A program made the position numbers and the translations under genes. This document shows positions 8,321 to 14,989 of a stretch of DNA of 14,989 bases, piece after piece; the stretch's first letter is position 1, and the number at the start of each line of letters is the position of its first letter. Location of the stretch: assembly GCA_016256075.1 (NCBI GenBank), contig SDVU01000331.1:1-14989 (forward strand), given 5' to 3'. The DNA comes from Dictyocoela muelleri (taxonomy: Eukaryota; Microsporidia). The notes below the pieces were generated by a model. It saw only the letters and a list, made by a program, of their open reading frames with translations, was not told the DNA's origin and searched no databases.

Positions 8321-8533
8321 TGGGATCAAAAAAATCGACAAGATCAAAATTTTCGACAGTCTAAAATTTTAAAAAGCCATATTTACACTTTAATTAGCGA
8401 TAAAAAGTTGTTTATATTATATTTATTCGACATTTAAACAATTTTTATAGCGCAAATATTCCCTCGACCGAATTATTTACTAAGATATAAAAAAATTCAC
8501 ATTTTTAGAGACTAAAAAAATCGACAACTACTG
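8320..8533 (-). repeat. Right subterminal and terminal repeat of element X
   Basis: Copies of AAAAAATCGACA near 8333 and 8514, TTTTCGACAGTC near 8349, then the terminus GACTAAAAAAATCGACAACT to 8533, followed by the TA site. Confidence 0.65.
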
Positions 8534-9422
8534 TATTAATAATAATAATTTTAATATATCTTTGAAAAATATAAAATACTCTTCGCGATCAGCTTTCATT
8601 AAAAATATTCTTTTAAAAGTGTATTCACCCAGCCAATTATGTATATTTATACGCATTACACCATCCTCTTTGCGCATTGTGCTTTTTAAGTGCGCACAAT
8701 AGTTATCGATATTATTAGTATGTGTCCCATCAGTACATATGAAACTATTATTATGCAAGGAAACCTTATTATCAAGGCAAAGATTTTCTGCTACTCTTGG
8801 ATATGATGGGTATCCATCAGTATGAAATTTCATCAAGACGCTTATTTTACATTCCAAAGCCGCAATCAACGTACCAACTTGCGATTTTTTGCTTTTTTAA
8901 TAAAAATTGCCTTTTATAGAAAGAATCAATCACACCGAAAATACAAACAGTGTCTTTGACTTCATCATCAGTAGAAGTTGGACACCTAATAACTTCTCTT
9001 CTTGACAAAACTGTTTCATCTGCTTCAAATACTTTCCCAAGTCCGTCTTATGCAAAAACCGACCGATCATTGCAATAATCTTGATAACATTTCAATAATT
9101 TTAGATTGTTATTATAATAGCATCAGAGATTCCATAAAAGTTATTTAATTGTCTATAATCACCCGTTTATGATTAAATATATTAATTTCACGTGTACATT
9201 TATATTTAAATTACCACTTGTAATCGATTCTTTTTTACGAAGATCCAAATTAGAACACCTGTATAAAATTATTTTCATTGTACCACGGTTTAAAATTTTT
9301 AGGCTAGATAAATGAGAGCAACTAGAGCACGTCTTATGTTTTTTTAATATATTTTCTTCAATAAAAAATTCCCAAAGTTTAGAAATACTGGTGAAAATAT
9401 AATTTGTAGCATTAAAACTCAT
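8534..9422 (-). pseudogene. Merlin-1 transposase pseudogene (ISXO2-like DDE)
   Basis: Cut-and-paste transposase of Merlin-1. Start ATG at 9422, preceded by the Merlin leader. N-terminal part (9159-9422) has a zinc-ribbon-like CSSCSHLSS, then YRCSNLDLRKKESI, as in IS1595/ISXO2 proteins. Near 8945-9030 the plain frame reads EADETVLSRREVIRCPTST, then DTVCIFGVID: the first catalytic Asp block. At 8528-8869 FHTDGYPSYPRVAENL gives the second Asp, and GTHTNNIDNYCAHLKSTMRK is the third-residue block, with Asp where Merlin proteins usually have Glu (NNIE). WLGEYTFKRIF is the conserved C-terminal motif. At least three frame changes or stops. The last few codons run into element X at 8533, so the true C-terminus lies on the far side, near 3640. 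Confidence 0.88.
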
Positions 9423-9423
9423 T

Positions 9424-9523
9424 TAGGAGTGATTTTGATTTTTTTTAAAAAAAAACAATTTTGCTTTTCTTTAGAATGTTGCCCACTTTTAAAATAATTC
9501 GGGTAACATTCTAAAGAAGACCT
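9424..9523 (-). promoter_or_regulatory. Merlin-1 leader: terminal repeat plus inverted inner copy
   Basis: The end repeat is followed by its own inverted partner: TCTTTAGAATGTTGCCC (9468-9484) and GGGTAACATTCTAAAGA (9501-9517), 17-bp arms with one mismatch and a 16-base loop. The inner copy lacks the terminal AGGTCT. Reading towards the transposase, it is followed by AGCAAAAT, a run of T and a run of A, then the ATG at 9422. Merlin-2 has the same plan. Role inferred: paired transposase-binding sites or an autoregulated promoter hairpin. Confidence 0.7.
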
Positions 9524-10186
9524 ATTTTGTTATATATCATACGAAATTTCTGATATTAATAACATCCAGCGAGCAATTCTGTAACTGGAAATTGATTTTT
9601 CGAAACAAATATTTCGACTATCTGTATAAATGGTAGTGAATGAGCGTGAACGAAATGTTTAAAATTTTGAAAGGTTCGAAAAAGAGATAATGCTTTTTTT
9701 TACTATGGAATAGTTTTTTTTGAGATGAGTTTAGTTTCATCGAGTAAACTACGATAAATTAATCTTGCTGTAAGATACTCTTAATTGCATAATCGATTGC
9801 ATCTGTAGATGGTTCATATAGTACGTTGATATTTAGAAAAGAAAGTTATGTACATTCTTTTATTTCTTTAAAAGTATTTGATAAATAATTTCTATCTTCT
9901 TACAGAATAAATTATTGTTTTATTTTCTCAATTTTTCAGTAATATTTCTCAGTTTATAGCTAAGATTCGGTATAAAAGATCGATACCAGTAAATAAAACA
10001 TATGAGAGATTGCATTTTTTTTATTATTTCGGAAATATTCGTCTAATACCATGCCATATAATATTTAAATGTCGGGCTTAATTTAATTTTTATAATAATT
10101 TTACCGATAAAATGATCTCTTTTTACAAAAAAAAATGATTTTTCAATATTTATTCTAACACTGTTATTCACCATGATTGATACTAC
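9524..10186 (-). mobile_element. gypsy fossil piece: RT thumb and RNase H
   Basis: Seen on the minus strand: near the right edge VRINIEKSFFFVK, matching the RT 'INxEKCxF' block; then about 9950-9985 YWYRSFIPNLS, the highly conserved 'YYRxFIPNFS' motif after RT; then about 9740-9800 AIDYAIKSILQQ and VYSMKLNSSQKK, matching 'GIGAVLxQ ... YxSRxLxxxE' of RNase H. It is bounded by the MULE on the right (target duplication at 10179-10186) and Merlin-1 on the left. Broken, with several breaks. Domain assignment is strong because three motifs occur in the expected order and spacing. Confidence 0.82.
10179..10186 (+). repeat. Target-site duplication of the MULE, left copy
   Basis: GATACTAC, identical to 11816-11823; the two copies directly flank the inverted repeats. 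Confidence 0.85.
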
Positions 10187-10260
10187 GGCTTGCCGAAATT
10201 TTGTCGCTCGACGAAATTTGTTTTTTCGTCGAGGATTTTTAACCCGAAATTTCGTCGAGA
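10187..10260 (+). repeat. MULE left terminal inverted repeat
   Basis: Contains TTTTGTCGCTCGACGAAA, a near-perfect inner hairpin, and two further TTTCGTCGAG words. Partner at 11740-11815. Confidence 0.88.
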
Positions 10261-10477
10261 AACTCGACAGAATTTTTTAAATTTAATAAATACAAAAATA
10301 AATATTTTAGTTAAAAATTTTTAATTATCGAACTTCCAGCTATTTAGATCATTTAAAAAAGTTTAGATGTTTTCTATAGACATATACCTTTCATTTTCAA
10401 TATAAATACGCAATTTTTCTTTTTTATCATGGTTATTTGCAATCGTATTAAATTTTACAACTGAGTATCATGCAATG

Positions 10478-11689
10478 CTATTTCTTATTTTTTTCAGTCT
10501 TAAGTCTAAGAGCATCAATAAACCTTCCCAAATTTGGATTTTTTACATTAACAAGGCTGTTAAATCCGCGATGCCAACCTTCAAGGGTGTTAATAGTAGT
10601 GTGAAGTCCGTTATTGATTCTGTCTAAGACACCCCAGCATTATATTTAAACAATGAACAAATTTCTATGCTATCCATGAATGTTTTATTAAAATAGCTTA
10701 TAAAAGTAGTTTAATTGAATTTCTTATGTCTGTTATCTACACAACAAAGTATATTTTCATATGCTTCTTTTAACCTAGATGTGTAAATGTTTGGTAAATA
10801 TAAAAAGTTTTAATATTTTTTAACGTTAGTATCTTCTTTATAAAATACGACCATATTGCACTGCTGTATTTTTCAATATACACTGTCCGTAATGAAATAA
10901 ACAGCCATTAGATTTTATCGGATGATCGTATACTGCAAATTAATTCATTAATGCCCTTTCGTAGTCTGTTATCACAACATTCGGTATTAAAATATCATGT
11001 TCTTTAAGAAAATTGAATACTTCACTATATTTTATTTCTGTTTTATCTTGAAGTATAATGAATATAAGAGGAATAAACCTGCCAAACAAATAACCCTGAA
11101 CAGTAACTAATTGGTAAAACTTACTAGGTGACGATTTAAAAGTTCCATAAACGACACCAACTTTCAAGTCTCACATATAATAAATAAATTCTTGAGAAAA
11201 GAAGATAACATGGCGACTATTATTTAGAAAACCTGAGTCAAACTGTAAAAATTTATATCTATTTAATGTGAAATGTAAAGAAACAGGAATGTCGTCTTCT
11301 GTTCCAGGTCTGTAGTTGTCTCTAGTAATGCGTAACCTTCTCGAGTAGTCGCGAAGATTATTGAAGGAAGTCAGGTATTTAAGGTATGAAGTATTTAATA
11401 CGCTTGTTTCCGAAGTAAAAACAGAACTGAAAGCTTCATTCCCTTCTTTACAGCGTTTAAAAATCATTCCTTTTGAAATAATCACGGCGTTCTTGCCTCT
11501 ATTTGAATCACACGTGTGACTTTTTTGATTTTAAGGCTGGAAGTCTTTCATTTTTTAATAAAATGAATCCTTTAAAATCCTATACTTACATCGCCATCTT
11601 ATTGCATCCCCTTCTTTTTTATCTACACAATAGAGGAATCCTTCTAATAAAAGCATTTTCGAGCCTCTTTGTGTGGTAAAATATTCCAT
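10478..11689 (-). pseudogene. MULE transposase pseudogene with FLYWCH-like N-terminus
   Basis: Start chosen at ATG 11689 (MEYFTTQRGSKMLLLEGFLY), the first ATG after the right TIR and the beginning of a FLYWCH-type zinc finger (TTQRGSKMLL ... WRCKYR). At 11171-11485 DNYRPGTEDDIPVSLHF then FLQFDSG and HVIFFSQ, the block before the MULE domain. The domain starts about 11160: VVYGTFKSSPSKFYQLVTVQG, where the family has D-G-T-F, so the first catalytic Asp is Tyr; then VVITDYERA keeps the second Asp. About 10530-10640: LDRINNGLHTTINTLEGWHR and VKNPNLGRFIDAL, the classic 'TNN..EGWH' tail. A TGA at 11171-11173 lies in frame between the two longest frames; several more stops and shifts follow. About 404 codons, ordinary for the family. 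Inactive. Confidence 0.9.
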
Positions 11690-11739
11690 TGGGGTTGTGA
11701 AAAATAAAATCTGAAATAAATTTAATTTTTATGAAATAC

Positions 11740-11815
11740 CTCGACGAAATTTCTGGTTCCAAAATCCTCGAAGAAAAAACCGAAATTTCGTCGAGCGACG
11801 AAATTTCGATTAACG
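11740..11815 (-). repeat. MULE right terminal inverted repeat
   Basis: Inverted copy of 10187-10260. Holds a perfect inner palindrome, AAATTTCGTCG (11783-11793), AG, CGACGAAATTT (11796-11806). Confidence 0.88.
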
Positions 11816-11823
11816 GATACTAC
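11816..11823 (+). repeat. Target-site duplication of the MULE, right copy
   Basis: GATACTAC, identical to 10179-10186. Confidence 0.85.
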
Positions 11824-12237
11824 TTCATCTAAATGCTCATTGTGATTTTATATGCTTTTTTAAAAAATAAGAATATCATCAAGATAAACTTTAACGAACT
11901 CTAGATGGCCTAATATATCTTTCCTGGTTCTTTAGACGGTTTTAGGAGTGTTCTACATCCTAAAATGCATTATCAGATATTCATAATGCTATCCTAGTAT
12001 TACAAAAGATGTTTTGTGAATAGGATCTGGGTTTATTTCTATTTGATGATAACCTTGATGTAAATCCAATAATGAAAAATATGTTGCATCATGTAATTCT
12101 ATAAGAATTTTGTCGATTCCTGGACTCAGATGGATCATTGATTGTAATATTATTAAATTTTGTATATTCAACAACGATTCTTATGTTTCATTTTTTTATT
12201 AAGAATTGGAAACGCTAGGAATGCATATTTACTATTA

Positions 12238-12245
12238 CCTTTTCT
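12238..12245 (+). repeat. Target-site duplication of Merlin-2, left copy
   Basis: CCTTTTCT, identical to 13474-13481. Confidence 0.88.
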
Positions 12246-12340
12246 AGGTCTTGTTCGGTATTATGCCCACCAGAAAAAATTTGAAAATAGAAATGAGGGC
12301 ATAATACCGAACAGAAGCAAAATATTTTTTTTTAAAAAAA
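12246..12340 (+). promoter_or_regulatory. Merlin-2 leader: terminal repeat plus inverted inner copy
   Basis: TGTTCGGTATTATGCCC (12252-12268) pairs perfectly with GGGCATAATACCGAACA (12297-12313), 17-bp arms with a 28-base loop. The inner copy lacks the terminal AGGTCT. It is followed by AGAAGCAAAAT, a T run and an A run, matching the Merlin-1 leader although the terminal repeats of the two elements differ. Confidence 0.75.
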
Positions 12341-12375
12341 AATAACCCATATGGTCAAAAATTTTTCATATTATA

Positions 12376-13221
12376 ATGATGTTTTAAAAGCGTTTTAGAA
12401 ACTAGAAATTTTGGAATTGATAATGGGATTATATGGTAGGAAATTCTTTGTGATAAGTGCGGGAATATTTCTAAAATTACAATATCAACAGTGAATGGAA
12501 TAGACAGAATTATTTATCTATACAATTATTAGAACTGTCGAAAAAGAACACCGCTTATCAATATTAAAATAAGAACTAATCATATTTATTTTTAATATAT
12601 TTGATAATTCTAAATATGAGTTATTATCAAATAAAAGGTTTGTTAGAAAACATATCTAATGAAACTATTTCTAATGCTAGTAAGTTATTAAGGCGTGAAT
12701 TAAAAAGATAAATAATGAAAAGATAATTTTTGGAGTTTATAATAAATGCGTTGAAGCTGATGAGACAGTTTTATGTCTTATAAAAATTATAAGAACTCCA
12801 ACTACACAGATGATGAAATTTCAGATACAGCATGGATTTTTGGAATAATCGATAAATCACCCGAGAGAAATATTTTTGTTAGAATGGTAGAAAATATACA
12901 AGCAAATCCGCTGAAAGTTGTTATCGAAAATATAATTAATGTTTTTTCTCTGTTCTGCACCGATGTATATTCTTTATATCCTTCTGTTGCAAACAGTTTG
13001 GATTTCAATTATAAGATCGTTAACCATTCTGAAAATTTAAGGCGCCGGAGGGCACCCATACCAATAACATTGAAAGTCTATGGGCCATACTTAAATCCGA
13101 GATGAGAAAACAACATGTTGTAAAAAGAAATGAAATTGATGACTGGATAGAAGAATTTACTTTTTGGCAAATATTTCTTAAAGGTAACAATGTTGGCGAT
13201 ATTTCGGAGGTATTTTTTTAA
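12376..13221 (+). pseudogene. Merlin-2 transposase pseudogene (ISXO2-like DDE)
   Basis: DDE transposase related to bacterial IS1016/IS1595 proteins. Start uncertain (ATGs at 12376 and 12379). Near 12450-12475 LCDKCGNISK gives a zinc-ribbon CxxC, with NCRKRTPL downstream in the same frame. CVEADETVL at about 12748 holds the first catalytic Asp. The longest open frame (12773-13105) reads YTDDEISDTAWIFGIIDKSP and CTDVYSLYPSVANSL, the second Asp block (usually HTDGYxSYP). One frame over from about 13050, EGTHTNNIESLWAILKSEMR, then WIEEFTFWQIFLKG: the third catalytic block, with Glu intact, and the C-terminal motif, ending at the TAA of 13221. At least three frame changes plus stops in the N-terminal third make it inactive. 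About 280 codons, usual for Merlin. Confidence 0.9.
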
Positions 13222-13445
13222 TATTAATTAATATTTTCAAATAAATCTAATTTAGTAATAGTGTTTAACGTTGTCTTTAATTTAAATTTTGATTATATTT
13301 AATTAAAATAGAATTTTTTAAATATTATAAATAAATTATAAATATTTTTATTTAATAAATTTTTAAAATATTTTTTATTTTTTCAAACCATTAAGGGTAA
13401 AAAATTAAGAAAAATGGAAAAATTAAATCTAAGATAGCTACCTTA
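13222..13445. other. 3' noncoding part of Merlin-2
   Basis: AT-rich spacer between the transposase stop and the right terminal repeat; no motif seen. Confidence 0.6.
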
Positions 13446-13473
13446 GTGGTGGGCATAATACCGGAAAAGACCT
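13446..13473 (-). repeat. Merlin-2 right terminal inverted repeat
   Basis: Inverted copy of 12246-12273, ending TAATACCGGAAAAGACCT. No inner inverted copy is present at this end. Confidence 0.93.
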
Positions 13474-13481
13474 CCTTTTCT
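13474..13481 (+). repeat. Target-site duplication of Merlin-2, right copy
   Basis: CCTTTTCT, identical to 12238-12245. Confidence 0.88.
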
Positions 13482-14275
13482 GATTATTTCTGTTTTTACC
13501 AAACGTTTAATTTCAGCCCGAGTATTTTTGAATAAGGATAAGGGAACGCGATATTGTGAATATAAAATCTCATATCATAAATAGTGTTTATATTGTGTGG
13601 TTATGTTTTAATAAGACCAAGATTTTGAATATTCAAAATTTTGTATTTTATTTTATTGGCATTTTTTATATCAGAAATAATACTCAATGAAATTTTGATT
13701 TTTTTGTTTACTTCTAAATCTAATTTGTAAATATTATTATTTATAGTCATTTATATCAAATCTTTATTGATATTTATAATTCATTTTCCGAAATGTAAAA
13801 TGACGAGATGTATTTCCAAATTATTTCGCCCCCATATTAAATCATGAGTAGAATTTTTTAAGCGATAAGCTGATATTTTAAATTTAACACTCGGAATGCT
13901 TTAAAATTTAGTTACAATGCGTGTATATTTTGTGATGTTTTTCTTGGTGCTGTCAGCAACAACGACCAAAAATATTTCGGAATTTTTCAGGTATATCACA
14001 GAATCTTTTGAGACTTATACTGGTTTTATATAAGTTTTTTCTGATCAAGAATCGAAAAGAACTATTTTCTCATTGTCATTTATTATAGCTTTAGCTTCTG
14101 GTGTTAGAAAAGCTTATGTAGAAATTATAGCATTATTTTGTGATTACCCAATCATTTTTATTATTGAGTTCATTTTGTCCATAACATTCAGAGTTATTGT
14201 GTTATAAACCCTATGTAAGTCACACAATTTAGATGTATAGTTTTTATTTTTATAGATATTTTTTTATTCTGCATT
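13474..14275 (-). mobile_element. gypsy fossil piece: start of RT and probable protease region
   Basis: Seen on the minus strand: near 13474-13555 YRVPLSLFKNTRAEIKRLVK followed by EIIRKG, the 'YRxP....EIxRLLxxGII' segment that leads into gypsy RT. Further right (about 13780-13850) STHDLIWGRNNLEIH resembles the 'xYDxIxGRxxLxxx' end of gypsy aspartic proteases; the active-site D-T/S-G was not found. From about 14000 to 14275 there are short open stretches (e.g. LTPEAKAIINDNEKIVLFDS) that I cannot place. Broken, with several breaks. The RT part is secure, the protease call tentative, and the right limit arbitrary. Confidence 0.6.
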
Positions 14276-14276
14276 C

Positions 14277-14350
14277 CCGAAAAACGACAAAGTCGTTTTT
14301 CCGGAAAAATGACAAATTTTTTTATCCGGAAAACGACAAAATTATAATTT
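14277..14350 (+). repeat. Three tandem ~25-bp units with CCGGAAAA-CGACAAA core
   Basis: Units begin near 14277, 14301 and 14325: CCCGAAAAACGACAAA, CCGGAAAAATGACAAA and CCGGAAAACGACAAAA. The first contains a hairpin, AAAACGAC-AAA-GTCGTTTT. This may be the end of a further element whose partner lies beyond the window. Confidence 0.65.
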
Positions 14351-14989
14351 TATAAATTTATTATACATGAAAATTATTATAATAAATTAAATATATTTAA
14401 CCCTTAATCGATTTAGGGGAGAAAAAATTTACATTTTTATTTTTCAAAAAAATGAATTTTTTTTACAAAAAATGTGTAAAAAAAATATTTTTTGAAAATT
14501 TTAAAAAATGAATGGAAAAAAATTCTGAGATTCTAAAAAAAAATCCATGCTTTTTATGAATTTTTAAATTTTCCAAAAGAGGTCAAAATTTTGGTTATTA
14601 CCAACATTACGCACCCCCTCTAAAAAATATCGAAACCACGCAATATGGAATTGACAAAGGGTATAAAATTTTCTCTATATATTTTTATATACATATTGTA
14701 AAACCGGTTTTCAATACGCTGCACGAGAACTCGCCCCTAGCCTAGCGTCACTCATCGTGAGAACTCGCCACGAAATTTTTTTAATAAAAAATATAGCAAT
14801 TTCTTAGTTTTAACAAGAATATTTAATTCTAACGTATTTTTGACACAATCTCTAGAAAATTTTTTAAAATTACTAAATATAGAAATGTCAAAGTATAAAA
14901 AAATATTTTGTTTTAATTGGTATTTTTGAAATCGATTTTTCATATAATATGGCTCATAAATTTTATATAAAAACTGATTTCTACAATAT
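14351..14989. other. AT-rich low-complexity region with short GC-rich patch
   Basis: Mostly A/T runs without open frames of note; a 63-codon minus-strand frame at 14752-14943 shows no domain. A GC-richer patch at about 14705-14775 contains the direct repeat GAGAACTCGCC (14725-14735 and 14759-14769) and CCTAGCCTAG between the copies. Nothing else recognised. Confidence 0.55.

Larger units (their letters stand above)
3644..8533. mobile_element. Element X: noncoding TA-flanked DNA transposon, split by pogo
   Basis: The ends are inverted with four mismatches in 31 bases including the flank: TA|CAGAAGAGGTCGATTTTTTT at 3642 and, inward from 8535, TA|CAGTAGTTGTCGATTTTTTT, both then reading AGTC. 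TA duplicates flank it (3642-3643, 8534-8535). TA target plus CAGT-type ends are typical of the pogo/Tigger branch of Tc1/mariner; assignment beyond that is inference. Further inverted copies of the AAAAAATCGACA word occur just inside both ends (3706-3718, 8333-8343). Without the inner pogo it is about 3.0 kb and has no recognisable transposase, so it is either non-autonomous or eroded beyond recognition. It interrupts the C-terminal end of the Merlin-1 transposase. Confidence 0.68.
3503..9523 (-). mobile_element. Merlin-1 (IS1016/ISXO2-like), split by element X
   Basis: The two ends are inverted: GGGTCTTCTTTAGAATGTTG at 3503 and, reading inward from 9523, AGGTCTTCTTTAGAATGTTA. These resemble the ends of Merlin-2, which also begin AGGTCTT and contain GCCCAC about 20 bases in. 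The transposase fragment (8534-9422) points away from the right end. Removing the 4.9-kb element X leaves about 1.13 kb, close to the 1228 bp of Merlin-2. The flanks (AGAATATG left, ATTTTGTT right) do not form the 8-9-bp duplication typical of Merlin, so the target duplication is lost or never matched. Host site: inside gypsy RNase H. Confidence 0.75.
10187..11815 (-). mobile_element. Mutator-like element (MULE) with 75-bp TIRs
   Basis: 1629 bp between two copies of GATACTAC. Inverted repeats at 10187-10260 and 11740-11815 are about 75 bp with about a dozen mismatches and small indels; the terminal eight bases are the least conserved. A MULE transposase with an N-terminal FLYWCH-like finger fills 10478-11689. 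The element splits gypsy RT between the YLDD block and the thumb. Confidence 0.9.
11816..12245 (-). mobile_element. gypsy fossil piece: reverse transcriptase palm
   Basis: Seen on the minus strand: the frame at 11989-12174 reads PGIDKILIELHDATYFSLLD, then LHQGYHQIEI, matching Ty3/gypsy RT ('IDxxLxxLxGAxxFSxLDLxxGYHQI'), with the first catalytic Asp in LLD. Nearer the MULE (about 11855-11890) VKVYLDDILIF carries the YxDD catalytic pair. At the right edge (about 12195-12245) KYAFLAFPILNKK resembles the 'SPxASPVVLVxKK' strand just before. Bounded by the MULE (left) and Merlin-2 (right), both with 8-bp target duplications. Broken, several breaks. The gypsy identity is the most secure in the window. 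Confidence 0.9.
12246..13473 (+). mobile_element. Merlin-2 element, full length with decayed transposase
   Basis: 1228 bp between CCTTTTCT duplications; 8-9 bp is the known Merlin target size. Inverted ends of 28 bp (12246-12273 and 13446-13473) differ at only three positions: AGGTCTT then CGGTATTATGCCCACCA. A plus-strand ISXO2-like transposase lies at about 12376-13221. The insertion cuts the gypsy RT just before the palm. Confidence 0.93.
1..14275 (-). mobile_element. Ty3/gypsy LTR retrotransposon fossil, pol in five pieces
   Basis: Seen: on the minus strand, reading from right to left, gypsy pol motifs appear in the canonical order: RT-leading region, RT palm (LLDLHQGYHQIEI; VKVYLDDILIF), RT thumb and RNase H, integrase zinc-binding region, integrase core (HSDRG, then PQWNG) and integrase C-terminus. 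The pieces are separated by a MULE, two Merlin elements, a palindrome and a foldback element; two of these insertions have exact 8-bp target duplications. Inferred: one element, because each gap is filled by an independent insertion and the domain order continues on the far side. No LTR is visible, so both ends probably lie outside the window or are lost; the right limit is uncertain. It is broken: besides the five insertions the pieces carry well over ten small breaks, which suggests an old copy. Clade not assigned. Confidence 0.8.

Noticed and set aside
3644-8533. Treating the 4.9-kb unit as one large Tigger with its own transposase
   Set aside because: The transposase lies within a separate TA-flanked element (4081-5948) with different, well-matched ends.
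12160-12345. 61-codon plus-strand frame
   Set aside because: Crosses the Merlin-2 border and includes its hairpin; not a gene.
12802-13008. 68-codon minus-strand frame
   Set aside because: Antisense shadow of the Merlin-2 transposase.

Overview
The window is strongly AT-rich eukaryotic DNA with no recognisable host gene. Nearly all of it is a graveyard of transposable elements, and the main result is that these are nested inside one another. The backbone is an old, broken Ty3/gypsy LTR retrotransposon on the minus strand. Its pol domains lie in the right order but in five separate pieces: a protease-like/RT-leading region (13474 to about 14275), RT palm with a YLDD motif (11816-12245), RT thumb plus RNase H (9524-10186), the integrase zinc-binding region (2670-3123), and the integrase core and C-terminus (1-958).

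Each gap between pieces is filled by another element. From left to right these are: a 1.7-kb foldback element built of 22-bp modules (959-2669); a 0.36-kb near-perfect palindrome (3124-3485); a Merlin (IS1016/ISXO2-like) element, Merlin-1 (3503-9523); a Mutator-like element with 75-bp inverted repeats and an 8-bp target duplication (10187-11815); and a second Merlin, Merlin-2, with 28-bp inverted repeats and an 8-bp target duplication (12246-13473). Merlin-1 is split by 'element X' (3644-8533; TA target site, CAG(A/T)AG ends, no recognisable coding). Element X is in turn split by a complete-length pogo/Tigger element (4081-5948; TA target site, CAGTCAATG ends, CENP-B-like transposase). The nest is therefore four levels deep: gypsy > Merlin-1 > X > pogo. 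Element X also holds a GC-rich island of tRNA-like repeats (6600-7510).

The four DNA-transposon transposases (pogo, Merlin-1, MULE, Merlin-2) are recognisable by motif but carry stops and frameshifts, so all are pseudogenes; catalytic residues are altered in pogo and MULE. The two Merlins have different but related ends, and both carry an inverted inner copy of the terminal repeat at the 5' side of the transposase. That inner copy lacks the terminal AGGTCT and is followed by a shared AGCAAAAT plus T-run/A-run leader. This conserved architecture is the best candidate here for something undescribed.

The organism cannot be fixed from the sequence. Extreme AT bias, intronless K/N/I-rich proteins and the mixture Merlin + MULE (FLYWCH) + pogo + gypsy would suit a large-genome microsporidian, but an AT-rich invertebrate genome is also possible; this is inference only. 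Right of about 14275 I see only low-complexity AT-rich sequence and a few short repeats.
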